Source of the DNA: Nipponacmea schrenckii
Lineage: Eukaryota; Mollusca; Gastropoda; Lottiidae
Assembly: GCA_030562195.1 (NCBI GenBank)
Contig: JAUJPP010000003.1
Coordinates: 16,027,398 to 16,091,397, forward strand
Direction of reading: 5' to 3'
DNA length: 64,000 nt
Of the stretch, positions 14,201 to 27,821 are shown in pieces. Positions within the stretch are counted from its first letter, which is position 1, and each line of letters begins with the position of its first letter. Position numbers and translations under genes: made by a program. Below the pieces are notes generated by a model that worked only from the letters and a program-made list of their open reading frames with translations, had not been told where the DNA came from and did no database searches.

Positions 14201-14835
14201 TAAAATTGTGTTTATAAACAGAATAGCATCAACTCGACATGTACTTAAGCCAAAGTTAAAAAAACGTAACGAGGGAGATTTAATTTTGGTAACAGTATGT
14301 GCCATATTAACCATACCGGGGAACACACTAATGTATTTATAAATTGAGAAAATAATCAGTTCTCCAAATATTTATTGTTACCATACAACAGTCATTATGT
14401 ATGATTACTGTTAGTTAATTGATTAATTTTCTAAAATTAAAATAATTACCAATTTTTAAAAAAAAACTGCTGTAGGTATTGTTTGGAATCAGTCCAAATT
14501 TAGATCAGTCATGCAATCTTCCATCAAGCAAATGTTTATTCTAGAAATTAACTGGATGTAGCAAGCCTTCTTCAATGGTTTTAAGATTTCGCCCAAGGCT
14601 GGGTAAAGCTTTTAAAAACGTCTACTTAAGGAATGTACTTCAATTAAAATGCTTCTGATAACCACATACTGTTTGTCATTCTAGCACAATCATGTAGGTA
14701 GATCAATCAGTAACATCGTGACACTAATAACCATATAATTCCCATTCCCAAATAAAACTTTTATTCCGTATGGCATTTTGTCAGCCATGAATGAATGTAT
14801 TCATATTTTGGTATGTTGGGCACCAACATAGACTA

Positions 14836-15009
14836 CCTGTATGCAACATAAGATTTTGTGACAGATCCAGGTCGTGACAGAAGAATAAAAAAGGCGTTCG
14901 CAGGTTTGCCATTCGTCTTCGCTGCTTCGATCCTTTTGATGTACATTTGAACAACCGAGCCCATGTAAATAATAATAGATTTCATGAATGAACCCGTGAA
15001 CAAAACATT
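14836..15009 (-). pseudogene. Short open frame, possibly a mobile-element protein relic
   Basis: This minus-strand frame of 58 codons contains YIKRIEAAKTNGKPANAFF followed by ILLSRPGSVTKSYVAYR, then stops. A donor-like ACAG|GTAGTC lies at its 3' end. Basic residues spaced before an F-x-x-L-x-R-P and a following V-T resemble the segment before the catalytic R in DIRS-type tyrosine recombinases. No catalytic residues are present, so this is only a suggestion. The alternative is an exon of an unknown gene. Confidence 0.18.
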
Positions 15010-15658
15010 TCACTTAAGTTCAATTTCTGTGTAAATTAGAAATAAATGTTCAAATCAATATTGCACTTCAACTCTACTTCTGTCAATTAAATTCACTATT
15101 CAAACTGAATATGTACTATGCAATTAATGAAATTGTTAATTTTTTCATTTATCATCTAATTTACCCTGATGACTATGATTTTCGTTTAGTTTGGGACAAT
15201 TCTGAACGTGATAGGCCTACTGTTCCAACATTAGATGCTAGTTAATTTTAACATGCTTTGAATGTACTTAAAAGGAGAATAAATGAAGATAAATTTATTT
15301 AAAAGATTATTGAATAAACTGATTATTGTCACTTAATTGTTTTTGTAACTGTCTAACTAAGAAAACTTTGGTGTTACTTTATATGCTTTGGTGTGGTGCA
15401 ATCTTAATAACGCCCCAGTAACATGGAAATAATTTACATTGAACTAATGATGTCTTGAGTATTTTTTACACCACGTTCTTGACGATACAAAATGTTTTCC
15501 CGTAAAATATCCGGCTGCGTGATTTTTCAATGCTAATGGATACAAGAATTTGTGAATGGAAATTGTAAGAACTGAATGAAGTAAATGGTGTATCATGTAA
15601 GAATGTCTTTCAATGACATTTTTTGCTAATATTCATGTAATTTCTTCCTTCTTTTTAC

Positions 15659-15838
15659 AGATATTAATATGTATTGGGTAGACATTATGTATGGCGGTAT
15701 TTGATGGAATGAGAGCCCGTATATCATCAATATTGAGTATCACATCTAGTCCTGGTGGAATCCGTGATATAGTATACTGTATCCACTTCATATTTGTTGG
15801 ACTAACGTTTAAAACTCGAAACAAGATTCTGTTTTTCA
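15659..15838 (-). CDS. Candidate coding exon or relic, unknown
   Basis: A minus-strand frame is open for 72 codons (15636-15851). Its central part reads NVSPTNMKWIQYTISRIPPG then LDVILNIDDIRALIPSNTAI, which looks protein-like. A possible acceptor CAG lies just above 15838 and a weak donor (T|GTAAAA) lies at 15658. The plus strand has a pyrimidine-rich CAG at the same place (15642-15660), but all plus frames after it stop quickly. I recognise no family. Confidence 0.22.
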
Positions 15839-15859
15839 GGAATGAAGTCGTTTAACGTC

Positions 15860-18800
15860 GGTGGTACTAAATGTTTTAGATGTGTTTAAATCTACAAAAT
15901 AGCGTTAAGATTGAACTACCTTTCCACCAAGTGCCTATATTATGTCATTGTGAATTTCTCAAACAGTGATTGGATTATGTAATTCTGTAGAATTTCGTTT
16001 TGGCCAATGATTTAGAGATAAGAAGGAAGAAAAATCTCGTCAATTTATTGTTATGTGAATAAAGTGCTGTCTGTTATTGACCACCAAGAAAGAGAAAAGT
16101 CAAATGTGTGTCTATGAATCGTCCAATGATATCCTGCAACCAATCTTCACCACTCTGATAATGACTCTTTTAATTATGCTTGTAGCACAATTGAAGTGAA
16201 GACTGGCGGTGGATGTATTGTATCTGGAAACTTGGATAAGTTAAGAAAAGTTTTATGGTGTTCCGGCCTGGCACCTGTTACAATGTCTTGACCACAGTAC
16301 CGTGATTGGTACCAAAGTGATAAAGTGACCAACAGAAGATAGGAATCAATATACCAATATGCCATTAAATTGTTATTAGTGTTTGACAGTGATAAAACTG
16401 CCGTATTAAATAGTTAACGATGTAAAGTATTTTATATAGTGTCATAGAAAGACCGGACATGGCTTCCTGAAAAAGCAAAGATAATGGTTAATTGTGGCCA
16501 AGATTAATTGTATGGGCTTATTATTGAATATTTGTGTTGACGTTTAACATCAATAGTCAAACTGGCTCTACGAGGATATAACAGAATCTCCTTATCGGAG
16601 ATGGAGGACTTCGATGATGTCTCCACTCCGTAAGTACCTCTTTACTTTTATTTTACACAATCAATTTATCATATTTCTACTTTTAGCATATTGTACATTC
16701 AATTTATCATTTGAAGTCTTCAATGCATCAATTTTATATTTATGTTGTATCATTTGTTTTTTTTTATTTTTTGAAAATATTTTTATAACAAATTTATATA
16801 TGTTTTACTACTATTTTATCATTTTTTACTTTTATCATATTATACATTCAATATTTATTGTTTTGAAGTTTTTCAGTGCATCAATGTTTATTTTTTAATT
16901 TATAATTTCTACTTTAATTTATTGTGTTCCACTTTTGATTTGTCCTGTCAGTGTAGACGTATATTATTGTGTCGTCTGTGATATTTTTACTCTCAGTTCA
17001 TCACATTTAGGTTTACTATTGACTTTTATATAACCCCCTAACTTTACTTTTTACAATTAATACGTCCGTCTTTCCATTTCGTGTAAGACACTTTCTTTTT
17101 GTGTTTTACTTTAATTGCATCATCGAAGGGCCTGTTTAAAAAATCTTTATCTACTACCGATTGGAATAGTACCTTCCATACCATTGATGGTTATTTGCAT
17201 TTTCTAAAATAATTATGAAAACTGTTTTTTGTGGGTTTTTTCTAACTTAAAATGGTTGGACAATCACTAAATTCATTTTATAATTAGTTTTATTATCAAA
17301 TTTATCAAAGTTATGTTTTCGAGAATAAGGTCCCTGACCACCGCATCACGAAAAAAAAAATGGTCTATCAACATTTCATGAAATTGGATATTGATTCACA
17401 TCATCTGATCATTCTTTTAAAACATAGTAAAGAGCTGTTTCCATCTTCTTCATAATTCTTTCCCCATAAGGATATAAACAATGTATATCGCCATTCACTT
17501 CTCGATCACTATTATTGAAGGAATCAGGCATTTATGTTGACTTTAAAATGTTTATCACAGGGTTAGTACTTATGGTTGAAGGTGACTTCTTAGATAGATC
17601 TGAAGACAAATGAAATATCTAATTTATCAAACTTCAGAAATAAAATGATCTCGGGAATGGTACAATGGTCACGTAAAAAAAAGAACAAGAAATTATATGT
17701 TTTGTACAATTAAAAGCCCCCCGCTTCATAACATTTTATTTTCAAGTTGCAAGCTGCTTGAGTTCATTCTTTAAGGTCTTTTCATCCTGTTTTTATAGAC
17801 TACCATGGTAGTTAAAAGTTTTTTGTTAAACCTTTTCTCTAATTATAGTTATTCTACGTAATGAAAGTTTATTATCAACCAATATTGACTCGATATTCTT
17901 TCTTATTTAAAATTTTTAATTTTTTGATTAAATCAATAACTTAATAATAGGACTATTTTAAGTACAATTTTATGAGGAATTTGTTATTGTCTTTTAGTTT
18001 AAGTTCTTCAGTGTAAATATAAAATAAAACGCATACGATCGATTCCACTGAGTAAATATTCCAATTCTTGTGATAAAAAATGTCATTGTCCTGGAAGAAA
18101 TTAAAAAAGAATGGAAAGTCAAGTTCTATTTCTAGTGTTTCAAATATATATATATTAATATATAACAGATTATGTTACGAGAATTAAAAATTGTATGTAT
18201 TATGCAGCATGAAATAAGATTCTTTGTTAAGTGCTGGCGGGAGTAGACAAACCCAAGCCACGGTTTCTTGTATGTCTATTTTTATAGTGATACTGAGAAC
18301 TTTAAACGTAACAGTTGTCATTGAGGTCTTTATCGTCAAAAATGCTCGGAGGTGAAATGGTCTGTTACTAATAGTTTCCAGTATTGGTTTAAATTATTTC
18401 CTTTTAGAATCTTGTAACTTGGTTTTAAGATTTACGTGTATCTAGTCACGAATGATCATTCATAAAACTTGGTGAGAAAAAGGTTTAAGTGTTTGGCATA
18501 TTACTCACATCATTAATACTTAATCCATGTTTTAATGATTGTAAAATCATGAATACTGAATCACATTGTACCTTTTTTATTTGGTTGGTAAGATGGGTAC
18601 AACGAAACGGCAAGAAGGAACATAAACACTTTATCAGGAATGGGGATATTTTATTTTTGTAATAGGGACCAAGTGTACATAGTAAATGGTTTCGGTGGTA
18701 AACGTTCATCCTATGTGGTCCTCATTCCGTCATGCCTTTGACTGGATGTTTAAGTTTATTAATGTTGTTATCGGACTGATATTAGCACCATGTCGACTCT

Positions 18801-20100
18801 ATGGTTTATGGACGAGTACCAGACTCTTCCAGATCTTGCTAATCACTAGACTACCCATAAACTGATATAATTTATAAATCTTAAATCACAAACTTCAACA
18901 AAATGATAACTTATCGATTAGATAAGCGGATTTGGAAGTCACTTCGAAATATTTTACCAGCAGAAGTGTAATTTTATTTGACTTGATTTGATTTAGTTCT
19001 ATGAAATGTTGAGACTTTAAAAGAAACATAACAGAGAGGTTCATCGAAAACCTCTTTGTATTCTACACAGAATCATTGTCGTATATTACCCGTTCAATGT
19101 TCTTAATGAGCCGTCGAATCTGGCAACATCTACCTGTGTCTCAAATAGATTAATTTTATTGTACCCCGAGGAAATATTTATACATTTTCTCTACTGCATT
19201 ATGAGACCCCTTCTTAAGTCAATTTAATGTCTGTTAGAGAAGATTTAAAGGTTTTTCACTTTATAGTAAATGCTATTTCACTCGTTTATATATTGCTGTT
19301 TGCTTATTGTACGTTGGTACATTTACAAAAATAAAATCAGTCTTAAAGCCTTCAAGCTGCAATAATTCTCTGACTCTGAAATCGTGGTACTTTACCTGCA
19401 AATTCTTTCAGTAAATAAATATCCGTTTTTCCTAATAGCTGTCAATGTTTAAACATTGCAATGACTTAATGCTGCAAATTTCTAGTTTCTCTAAGTACAC
19501 TTAACTTCAGTTGGTGGTAGGAAAAATTCTCTTAAATTGATTATATGTCAAGGGGAATTACCAGAGCATGTAATGAAGCTTACTGCATTTTCTGCATTAT
19601 GCATTAGTCTTTCCTGTCCATGTCAGTTTCTCCTACTAAATTATTCTGCTACAAGTCCAGGGAAGATTTGGTCTCAAGAGTGAACATCGATGATTGATAG
19701 TTGAAGAATTTAATTGTTGTAAAATGGTGCATTGGCTGTTATACCGGTCATCTGGAAAACTGTAATGTTTTGCTGATAAAAACTTCACGTAACTATCGAA
19801 TTGGCATAACTACACAATGTATGTGTTTTGCTTGTGAGAGAAGGTTTATGTAAAATGGTTGATAGTGAAAGGTCTGGCCGGAAGACTAACTGGGCTCTTT
19901 GCAAAAGAGACTTTTCATTTTTCTCTTTATCTCAAAAACTTCATTTCCGTTCTGGTTTCCATTCAAGATAAGGGCTGTAAATGTATTTTTGGGGGATAAT
20001 TATGTACTTATCTATCTCCGCAGGTCCATCATAACCTAGAAAAAAGAAAAGATTATGCTTATGTCAATGTCCTGCTAAAATTCCCATTATTGTAGACTTA
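15860..20100. other. No recognised gene
   Basis: AT-rich sequence with the T-rich duplication at 16.65-16.93 kb and a TA-dinucleotide stretch near 18.15 kb. Nothing else supportable was seen. Confidence 0.5.
16650..16930. repeat. T-rich degenerate duplication
   Basis: TTTAGCATATTGTACATTCA..GAAGTCTTCAATGCATCAAT (about 16683-16733) recurs as TTTATCATATTATACATTCA..GAAGTTTTTCAGTGCATCAAT about 150 bp downstream. A long hydrophobic frame here is a product of the T-rich composition. Confidence 0.5.
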
Positions 20101-20126
20101 ATACGTGTCTATATTAGCCGACATAG

Positions 20127-20165
20127 GCGTAGAAGGACATGTAATTCCATTTCATTTCATTTCAC
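20127..20165 (+). mobile_element. SINE 3' end fragment
   Basis: GTAGAAGGACATGTAATTCC followed by ATTTCATTTCATTTC matches the 3' end and tail of the SINE at 61 kb. Only about 40 bp is recognisable. Confidence 0.4.
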
Positions 20166-21115
20166 CTACCTTAATTGACAAAACAGAACTATGGTTATGT
20201 AGGCGAGACAACAGTCCCTCTAGGTAGAAATCTCTCACAATAATCATTTCCACTTCTAAAATATCAGAAATAACAAAATGTATCTGTCTGTGTTTAGGGG
20301 ATTTTTTTAGGGAAAATTCACATGATTGAGCTTGTTTAATATTTGTATTAGATCAATAAATATAGTAGAAGAATGATGAATGTGTCTGTAGGGACGTGCA
20401 GTAGGTGGTGGATGCTAATTCCGGTCTTAATTTCACTCTTTATGTCAAGAAATTAAGACAGATACATCACGACTTCTCGTTGACATATTTTTAATCAGTT
20501 AATCAGTCAAAACTTGGACATCAAGAAACACTCCAAAAAGATTTTAACATGTGGCCAGTTATGAATGAAGTACTATAGACATGGTAAAGCTAAGTTTAGA
20601 TCCACTACACATTATTATGATAATGTATTCTACAATAGGCCTACATCTTTCTGGGAATTTGATGAACTTATATGTTGAAGTTCGTGACCATTTTATATTT
20701 TCTTCAGTTTAGCTTTAAATACTTCTGTCTGTATTGAGTGGTCTGATTTTATAGCTCAGTCGAATCCCTGACTGTCTGCTGTCAGCCGCATATAATTTAC
20801 CACAGTATGCCTAAAACAGTACTGTCCCAAGCAGACCATAATATATTATATATTATACACACCAATCAATTTAACAGCTTGGCAGAAGACTATGTAGCTC
20901 GACCTGATATGATCTTAAAGTTACTTCCGATTCAAGTCTTTCAATTTGTATTCGAGGGTAATCTTCTCACTACTGGGCGGAATGTTGTCTTGATAAAATG
21001 TTGAAGGATGTAATCACTGCCTGTGAATGACATTTCAGCTGTTGCTTGGATATGGTAAACCCTTCTGTTCTGCACAGGTAGTTTAACAGAGTTGTTGTTA
21101 TATCCTGACTTCGCT

Positions 21116-21225
21116 GCTTCTGTCGGGAAATTTATGGGACAAAGACAAAACAATTATGAAACTTTATACTGCTTCTGTCGAGAATTCCATGGGACGAGAC
21201 TATAGAGTTACGGAGTTCAAGTAGA
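21116..21225. repeat. 55-bp tandem pair
   Basis: GCTTCTGTCGGGAAATTTAT and GCTTCTGTCGAGAATTCCAT, each followed by GGGAC(A/G)A(A/G)AC, start at 21116 and 21171. A weaker copy may precede them. Confidence 0.5.
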
Positions 21226-21508
21226 AACCATTTCATCAAAGTTGATTTTAATTCTGAATAAACACAAAGACTTAAAAATAAGAATTGAAAATAGTGTCTG
21301 ACTTTCGGTGAACTATATTCTTTAACGCTGTATTCACATTCTTTAGTTCTAACAATTTCCCTAAGATTATTACCAACTTTCACGTACCCTTTATACTAGA
21401 CAATCTCAATTAACACATCATCTTTATTGTAACCAGTTTATTGGTCGAAACCAACAGAGAAGTGTCGTTCTAACATAACCACTCTGTTCCTTCTACCTTG
21501 GTAGGACT

Positions 21509-21736
21509 ACTATGTACTTTCTACAAATTGTGTTAACTCATCCTGTTGATGATACATCTAAAATTAATCTTTGTAGCATATATGGATATAAACGACTATC
21601 GTACACGATAAAGTCCAACAGAGCATTATCTAAATTTGAGTATAGCTATGTCTTGGATCTACTTGTGCCAACTCCTGATGCATATAAAAGGCTGCTCATG
21701 GGAGAGTTAATTGAACGGTCTGCACCCTTGAGATAA
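21509..21736 (+). CDS. Candidate open frame after a splice-like acceptor, unknown
   Basis: After a pyrimidine-rich acceptor (TTGGTAG at 21504) the frame runs through ATG at 21512 to a TAA at 21734-21736. It includes LTHPVDDTSKINLCSIYGYK and a C-terminal DAYKRLLMGELIERSAPLR. No poly(A) signal is obvious downstream, and I recognise no family. The minus strand just after it (21729-21838) looks as coherent, so at least one of the two is probably noise. Confidence 0.15.
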   Translation, partial: TMYFLQIVLTHPVDDTSKINLCSIYGYKRLSYTIKSNRALSKFEYSYVLDLLVPTPDAYKRLLMGELIERSAPLR

Positions 21737-21838
21737 ACCATTGTTCCTACATGCTTCTTGGCTGACTTGTCTTTCAATTTCATAAGCTTCTGCTCCCTTG
21801 CGAATTGCTTGCCTCCACTCATTTCGTTTTTTTAAAAA
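21722..21838 (-). pseudogene. Possible LINE-like protein fragment
   Basis: Read on the minus strand, this stretch encodes NEWRQAIRKGAEAYEIERQ and then a short tail ending in TAA. The W-R-x-x-I-R-K-G-A-x-x-Y-E pattern resembles segments near the C-terminus of some RTE-like non-LTR retrotransposon polyproteins. Only about 38 codons are intact and no reverse-transcriptase motif is nearby. The base composition is less AT-biased than the flanks, which fits foreign or coding origin. Confidence 0.18.
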
Positions 21839-21839
21839 T

Positions 21840-24800
21840 AATATTCATCTGACCTGAGATTTGAACTTTCTCGCCACTGTGGGCACATATGTTTCGAATA
21901 AGCCAAGCAATACATATAATAGTGAATGGCATTTTAAATTAACATTCCTCCAAACGTATTTTTAAAAAAAAAAAAACTGTTTATCATAAGACTAGGTTAC
22001 TTTATCATTGGTGCACGGGATGATAGGAAAGGGCGTGACAAAATTAAACGTAATTTAGATATAGCAATTAGATTTTATTCCTTCAAGATAAGCCGAATTA
22101 ACCTTTATTTTGTGGGTGATGAACGAGTTAGATTTCTGACAAATATAATAAATCTTCTACAGTTAAATCTAGTCATAAAACAAACAGAAATGATTTGGAT
22201 ATTTCATTTGCAATTTGATTATCTGTTACTCATTTAACTAAGTACTTTCCAAGGAATCAAAATATCAAAGACCAGTATATAAAAGAAGAATGTTTTAAAG
22301 GTTAGCTGTAATTTACTTTCCACTGTCAGTGGCTTCACATGAAAAAAGAATCTTCAGTAATTGAAACACCAAGCCATACTCTATAAATAGGGCAAAAACA
22401 ACTTGGCAGATGGAAAAGCAGAAGTGGAGTTCATTGCAATACTTATTGAGCTGCTCATACTCATTAGGCTCATATAAACAATTCCAACTCACTCACAGAG
22501 AAGTTAATTACATTATTTATAAAAATATGAAAAATGACACGTAAAACTAATTATTAATTTTTTAATTATGTACCTTAACCATTCCTCTCCCGCTAACATG
22601 TATCATATACCTTTATCGTCACGAAAGTTACAGGTTGACAGGTTTCACAATCCGCTGCTTCTAAATAAAATATGGTTTATTAAAAAAAAATATTACCAAT
22701 GGGAATATTAATGATCAAGGTCACTATGTCCATAAATAGACTCATAAATTCCTGATAACTTCAAAAAGGCTCCTTCAATCAATGCATTAAGAAGTGTTAT
22801 TTCTACGAAAACATATTTACAGATGTATTTGAGTAAAAAGAGACATGGACAAAGAGTGTTTTCAGATTTGAGTTCTAGTGCATCCTATTATTATTAATTA
22901 TATTAGTCAATATAAATTTGGTATGAAAAGGCGAATTTTTGCCAATGGAAACTAACTAATTTTTTAAGAGGAGATTGTCCTTCTTGATACATTAACTAAA
23001 TTCGCCCTGTGCTGTGATAAAGAGTCGAAAGAATTTTAAAGGAAGTTATGTGGATATTTTTATTGCCTAACTCAGGCAATAGTTACATGTTAAAAATGTA
23101 ATTTGCTGTGTTGAAATTTTGAAGTCTGTATCTAATCTATAAATCGCACAAACATAGAAAGTAAATTGACTTTTATTAGAATCTGTCATAAGTTTTCATG
23201 CCTCTCGTAATATCTGTTATCTTTCCATCTTTTTTGTCTAATATGAAAGCTCTAAATGCTCCCTGTCAATAGTTGTGGAGCCTTTTAAAGCCAGGACTTT
23301 CTTGTTTTTGCATAATATATTTACGGCTGTAACCATTGTATTTACGATATACATAATATGCGTTTTACATGGAAACACTTTACTGCTGAGAGCAGTTGTT
23401 GATGTTGGTCTTACATTAGTGGTACTAGTTTGTAAATTGAGACGGTCTCTATTTGTAGATACTATTATCATCCTGATCTTTATACCACCTCAATCAATAA
23501 AACCATTATTTTAAGTAAACTAATCCTGTCTCGAGGGTCCAGAAATCTTTTTACCATGAAAATACTAGAACACTTTTAATATACTTTTGAGACGTGACGT
23601 GAGACCACTTAATGACCACTTCAAAAAATCTGTGTCGCCTGTATCTCAATTTTATATGGTGTATATTTTATTGCATTAAATTTGCGTCTAACTTTTGTAA
23701 ATTAATTTTCCATTTTCAAAATAAATTTCCTGAGGGTGCTTTTTGTATTTGATAAGTTTCTTTGTTTTAAATAAGATATTTAAATGTGACAAGGGAAGTA
23801 TCGAACGATAAATAATAGATAATGTCATCCATTGATTCTAACGAGGAAGTATTTTCATATTTGAAAAGGAAACTTGTTTTTAATCTATCAAGAAGGGTAT
23901 AATATTTAATATTAATATAATAACTTCAGTAACGCATTATTAATTCAATCATAACTTTCATTGTAACAACCTCAATTATTGTCTGATAATCTTACCTGAA
24001 CGAGGTAATTTAATGCCAGTTAAATGCCACATCTCGTGATTAATGGACGAGTCTCGTTTCCTTTTCATTTTTTGTTTGTTTAGATGATGGAATTTTTTTT
24101 ATTCATAAATAACATTTCCATTGATTTAATTTTCTGTATTAAGTTCTAATCGACAATATTTGATGTTGCAATGGTTGATAGAATGACAATATTTCATATT
24201 CAATTGACTGGGCATAGTTAAACAACATACAGATCAGGTCAAGCATCGCTATGAATAGAAAAGGTTAAAAATAAAAGGAAGTTTACTCAGAACATTGATA
24301 TTTTCTTTCCACAATGTGGTTAATTGGGAATATTATCGTCACACACATGGATATATAGTTCTTTATTGTAAACAGAAAAAAACCCAGAAGTATTCCTATA
24401 CATCAAAATACAGATAAGCAATGACATTAATGAATCTTCTATATGATTGCTTCCATGTAAAACTCCACAAGGGCTGGGAAGCCTAAGCGTCGTTTTCTAT
24501 CACAAGTGCGATCAACATTAGTTGATACAGACAAAAAACAACCATATTACCAAAAAGAACACGAGATTAGCACCGTAGCTCTTTGCTTCGGACTATGTTT
24601 CAAGTACAGAGTCTTGGGGATTATTCTGTTTAATACAATCCTCACGATTCTCTGTCATTTGAATATTTCCGTTGATTGTTTGTGTTGCACTTGACGACGT
24701 GTAATAAATCACCATTCAAAAGGCAACAATATCAACAATGTCATTTTGATTTCTTTACTTTCAAAAGAAGCAGGAATAGGCTGATCAATATAGAGTCGTT

Positions 24801-27570
24801 ATCAAAAGAATAATTGAATCTTAACGATAGAGATTTGTCTTTTACTGCATATCAACAGATTGTTAGAGATTATCAAAGAATTTATTTTCTGGAATAATTT
24901 AATATTCTTTGTCAGGATTCAGTCCACAGTAAAATTTACCGTTGTTGGTTAGAATAGTTGCAATAACCTCATTCATTCATATTTTCTCTTGATATACCTC
25001 ATGTGCATTAGATCACTATTATCCAGAGGATTCAGTTTGAATTCATTCCACCGAGTAATTACCAGAATGTAATACAATGAATACGGAAACCTGATGACTA
25101 GATACGCTACCCTTACATGCTTTTTGTACATTTGATGTCGTTTACAGTTTTTGTGGTAAAATTATACAATAGAATTTTAAAAAATTTTGATAATAAAATT
25201 TTGTATGGTTCATTATGTTCACTATTGAAACAATGAGACGTGGTTTAATTTTAACTTAGACTTTAGTTCATACAAAATATTTAACAATTGTTAAAATGAA
25301 GAAAAACAAGAATTGCCATTTCGTGTTCCAACACTAGTAAGACCAATCGTTATCAATACATTTAGGACTGAAGTAATTTTCATAAACACCTTTAGTCAGA
25401 CCAATGTCAAAGATTATGAAATTTCCTACAGCACATTTAAATTAAAGTAAATCTAGTTTCACCCCACTCACCATATCCTTACAGGTAGGTTTATTATACA
25501 CCCAAAACTTGCACTCTAAAAATCTGTCTCACCGACACGAATAAAACTTTTCTCTGTTTCAGGTTTGAATATAATAATATGTTAACGTGAGCATTAGAAT
25601 TGTAGATAAGCGTAGTTCTATCTATTTTTTAATGAATGCGTCTTTGGAAGTCATTGTTATTTAACATGTCTACAATAAATAGACAAAAAATAATATTATG
25701 AAAGAACTAGAAGACGGTTTGCAAGACGTTAATACATTATTAGCACTGTCTCGCATAACGCCAAGTGCACGATGCTCATTTATAACATATTTTGTAAAAT
25801 TTCATAATTTACCACATATTTAAGATTTTGGCAATAACTACCAATCAGTGTTTCCAATAATATTGAGAAATAATAATGATTTGGATCATATTGATTGTAG
25901 AGAAAGAGTGGTCTAGACTACAGGAAATCGGCCAATTTTCGCAATCTTGTGGTGAAATCTCATTTATAACGTATCACTTTTAGGAATATTTTGTATGTGC
26001 AAAATCAAAACCCTCCTATATATTTATCAAATTAACCGTAAAAATGATAACCAACGTTAAATTATACAACTGTAAAGTCTCGATAATGTTAAAAAATATT
26101 TTTGTATTTATGTATTATTTATGCTGAAAATGTCTGTGCCAATAATAATAATCTACCACTCAAGTTGAAATACATTCTCAAGAACTGGAACTGACATATT
26201 CACCTCACCTTTAATTCCTATCTACATACCGGATAGTCAAAAAGTTTCAAAATCAGAGTAGGTTTATTTCGTTGTTATCTCCCCTCTCACCATTCCCGAA
26301 ACTATTCCACGAATCAATCAAATTAGGCAATGGTTTGGGAACGAAGTGGTTGATTTAGAGATTATATATTATTGTATTTCATGGGAGTGTGATAACATCG
26401 ATATATAACACAAATCTATTATCAATACTCGTCGTTTTCATTGTCTTTTAGTCTTTATCGTTTTTGCATTATGTTTTGTTCACTAGGTTAATGAATTAAC
26501 ACATGCCAGTCCCAATATATTGAGATTTCAGCGTTAATATTTTATAGAGAATCCACAGAAACCATCAGCAAAGCAAATAACAAAAGCTTAATTTGATTAG
26601 GTGTGATCAAAATTGTATAGCAAAGAGTTTCTATGGTTGGTGTAGTCACCAGTAGCTTTTAACATTATTTACTAAGGTTTTAAGAATTCAAGTATGTATA
26701 GAGAAGCTGATTCTGAAAGCCTCCTTCAAATGTCCCCGCCATCCCTATTAACTAAGCTCCATTAAATTATACTATTAGTATGAATTATCAATTGTTGCAA
26801 CTCATCACTTTCAGGACGTCCAGGCATCGGTTAAACCATTTTTGTAGTTTATGGAATAAACCATCTTAAAAGAGTGCACAAAATAAAAATTGTTGTTTTG
26901 GAGGTTGATAAAATCTTGTATATCGGGAATAATTCGGGACCATGATGGGAAGAGACAGGTTGGTATAGTTAATCTCGATTTGAAGTAATTTCGAATTGTT
27001 GCATTTCTTTTCATGTTGCAAGATTGAAACTAATAAGTGCCGTATGAAGTGTAGTAACAAATACTTACAAAATTGTATTATATAATTGAATACTTCATTT
27101 GTCGCAATCATAAACATGGGAAAGGGAATTTCGGACCAAGTGTACAAATATTTAAACCTAATGAATGTGCATGAACTTCAATACGGACTCATGCATTCGT
27201 TCCCATGTGAAAAACTAAGCGTTGACAGTTTTGTATACATGGAATGAAATACAAGAACGGTATAAAACTTTTTTTTATTCACCATCCATCTATGTTGCCT
27301 AACAAATTAATATACAATAACTTGGCCTATTTTCTCTTGATTTGATTAGACCGACTTATTTCTTCTATTATTCTTTAAATCAAATCCTATCAGTAACGTT
27401 ATTCGGTTATAGAATATCTAATTTTACTGGACAATTTGTCTTGTATGTTATGGCCAGTATTAATACAATGTCTTGTTGATGTCTTGTTGATGTTTTCTTT
27501 TAGACCGATTGTTTGAAAGAATCGATAACGCCCTAATCCAAAAACAAAATAGTATTTATATATTAGAAAC
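21840..27570. other. No recognised gene
   Basis: AT-rich, with short homopolymers only. Frames on both strands at 23.24-23.51 kb and 26.81-27.15 kb overlap each other and show no splice or start support. A duplicated GTCTTGTTGAT lies at 27470-27491. Confidence 0.5.
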
Positions 27571-27576
27571 ACTTGT

Positions 27577-27821
27577 TCAATACTTCGGTTCCCAGTGAAT
27601 CATCCTTGGTGCAAATATCAAACTAGTCGTTGCTATGGTCGACCTTAAATTTTTTGAACATGTCAGAAACAGCCCACCACTGGGTTCTGTAAGGTAGTTT
27701 GTCATATCCTTAACTTTTGAATCTAAAAACAACCAACGTCGGAGTAAATTTACAAATGAGCATAAAACATATGTTTGATCGCTCGATGGAGACCAGACGT
27801 CGCAGTACCATGCATGGGAAC
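27577..27821 (-). CDS. Candidate 3' terminal exon, unknown protein
   Basis: A strong minus-strand acceptor (a pyrimidine-rich run ending TTTTGTCAG, AG at 27823-27822) is followed at once by 80 open codons and TGA at 27577. The product begins SHAWYCDVWSPSSDQTYVLC and later contains TNYLTEPSGGLFLTCSKN. It has three Cys and many Trp/Ser/Thr, unlike translated AT-rich noise. No AATAAA is visible within about 100 nt downstream, which weakens a terminal-exon reading. No family is recognised. Confidence 0.25.

Larger units (their letters stand above)
7806..14800. other. Mostly featureless AT-rich stretch
   Basis: It holds the 10.3-kb degenerate repeat and the 11.17-kb SINE copy. Frames at 9.2, 12.6 and 13.9 kb are short, lack splice support and have noise-like composition. 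A good donor (GGCGTTG|GTAAGT) at 14122 has no convincing exon before it. Confidence 0.5.

Noticed and set aside
16614..16898. 94-codon hydrophobic frame resembling a membrane protein
   Set aside because: It is produced by T-rich low-complexity repeats; nearly all residues are Phe, Ile, Leu and Tyr.
23238..23514. Opposed frames of 77-79 codons
   Set aside because: They are mutual shadows with no start context, splice signal or family resemblance.
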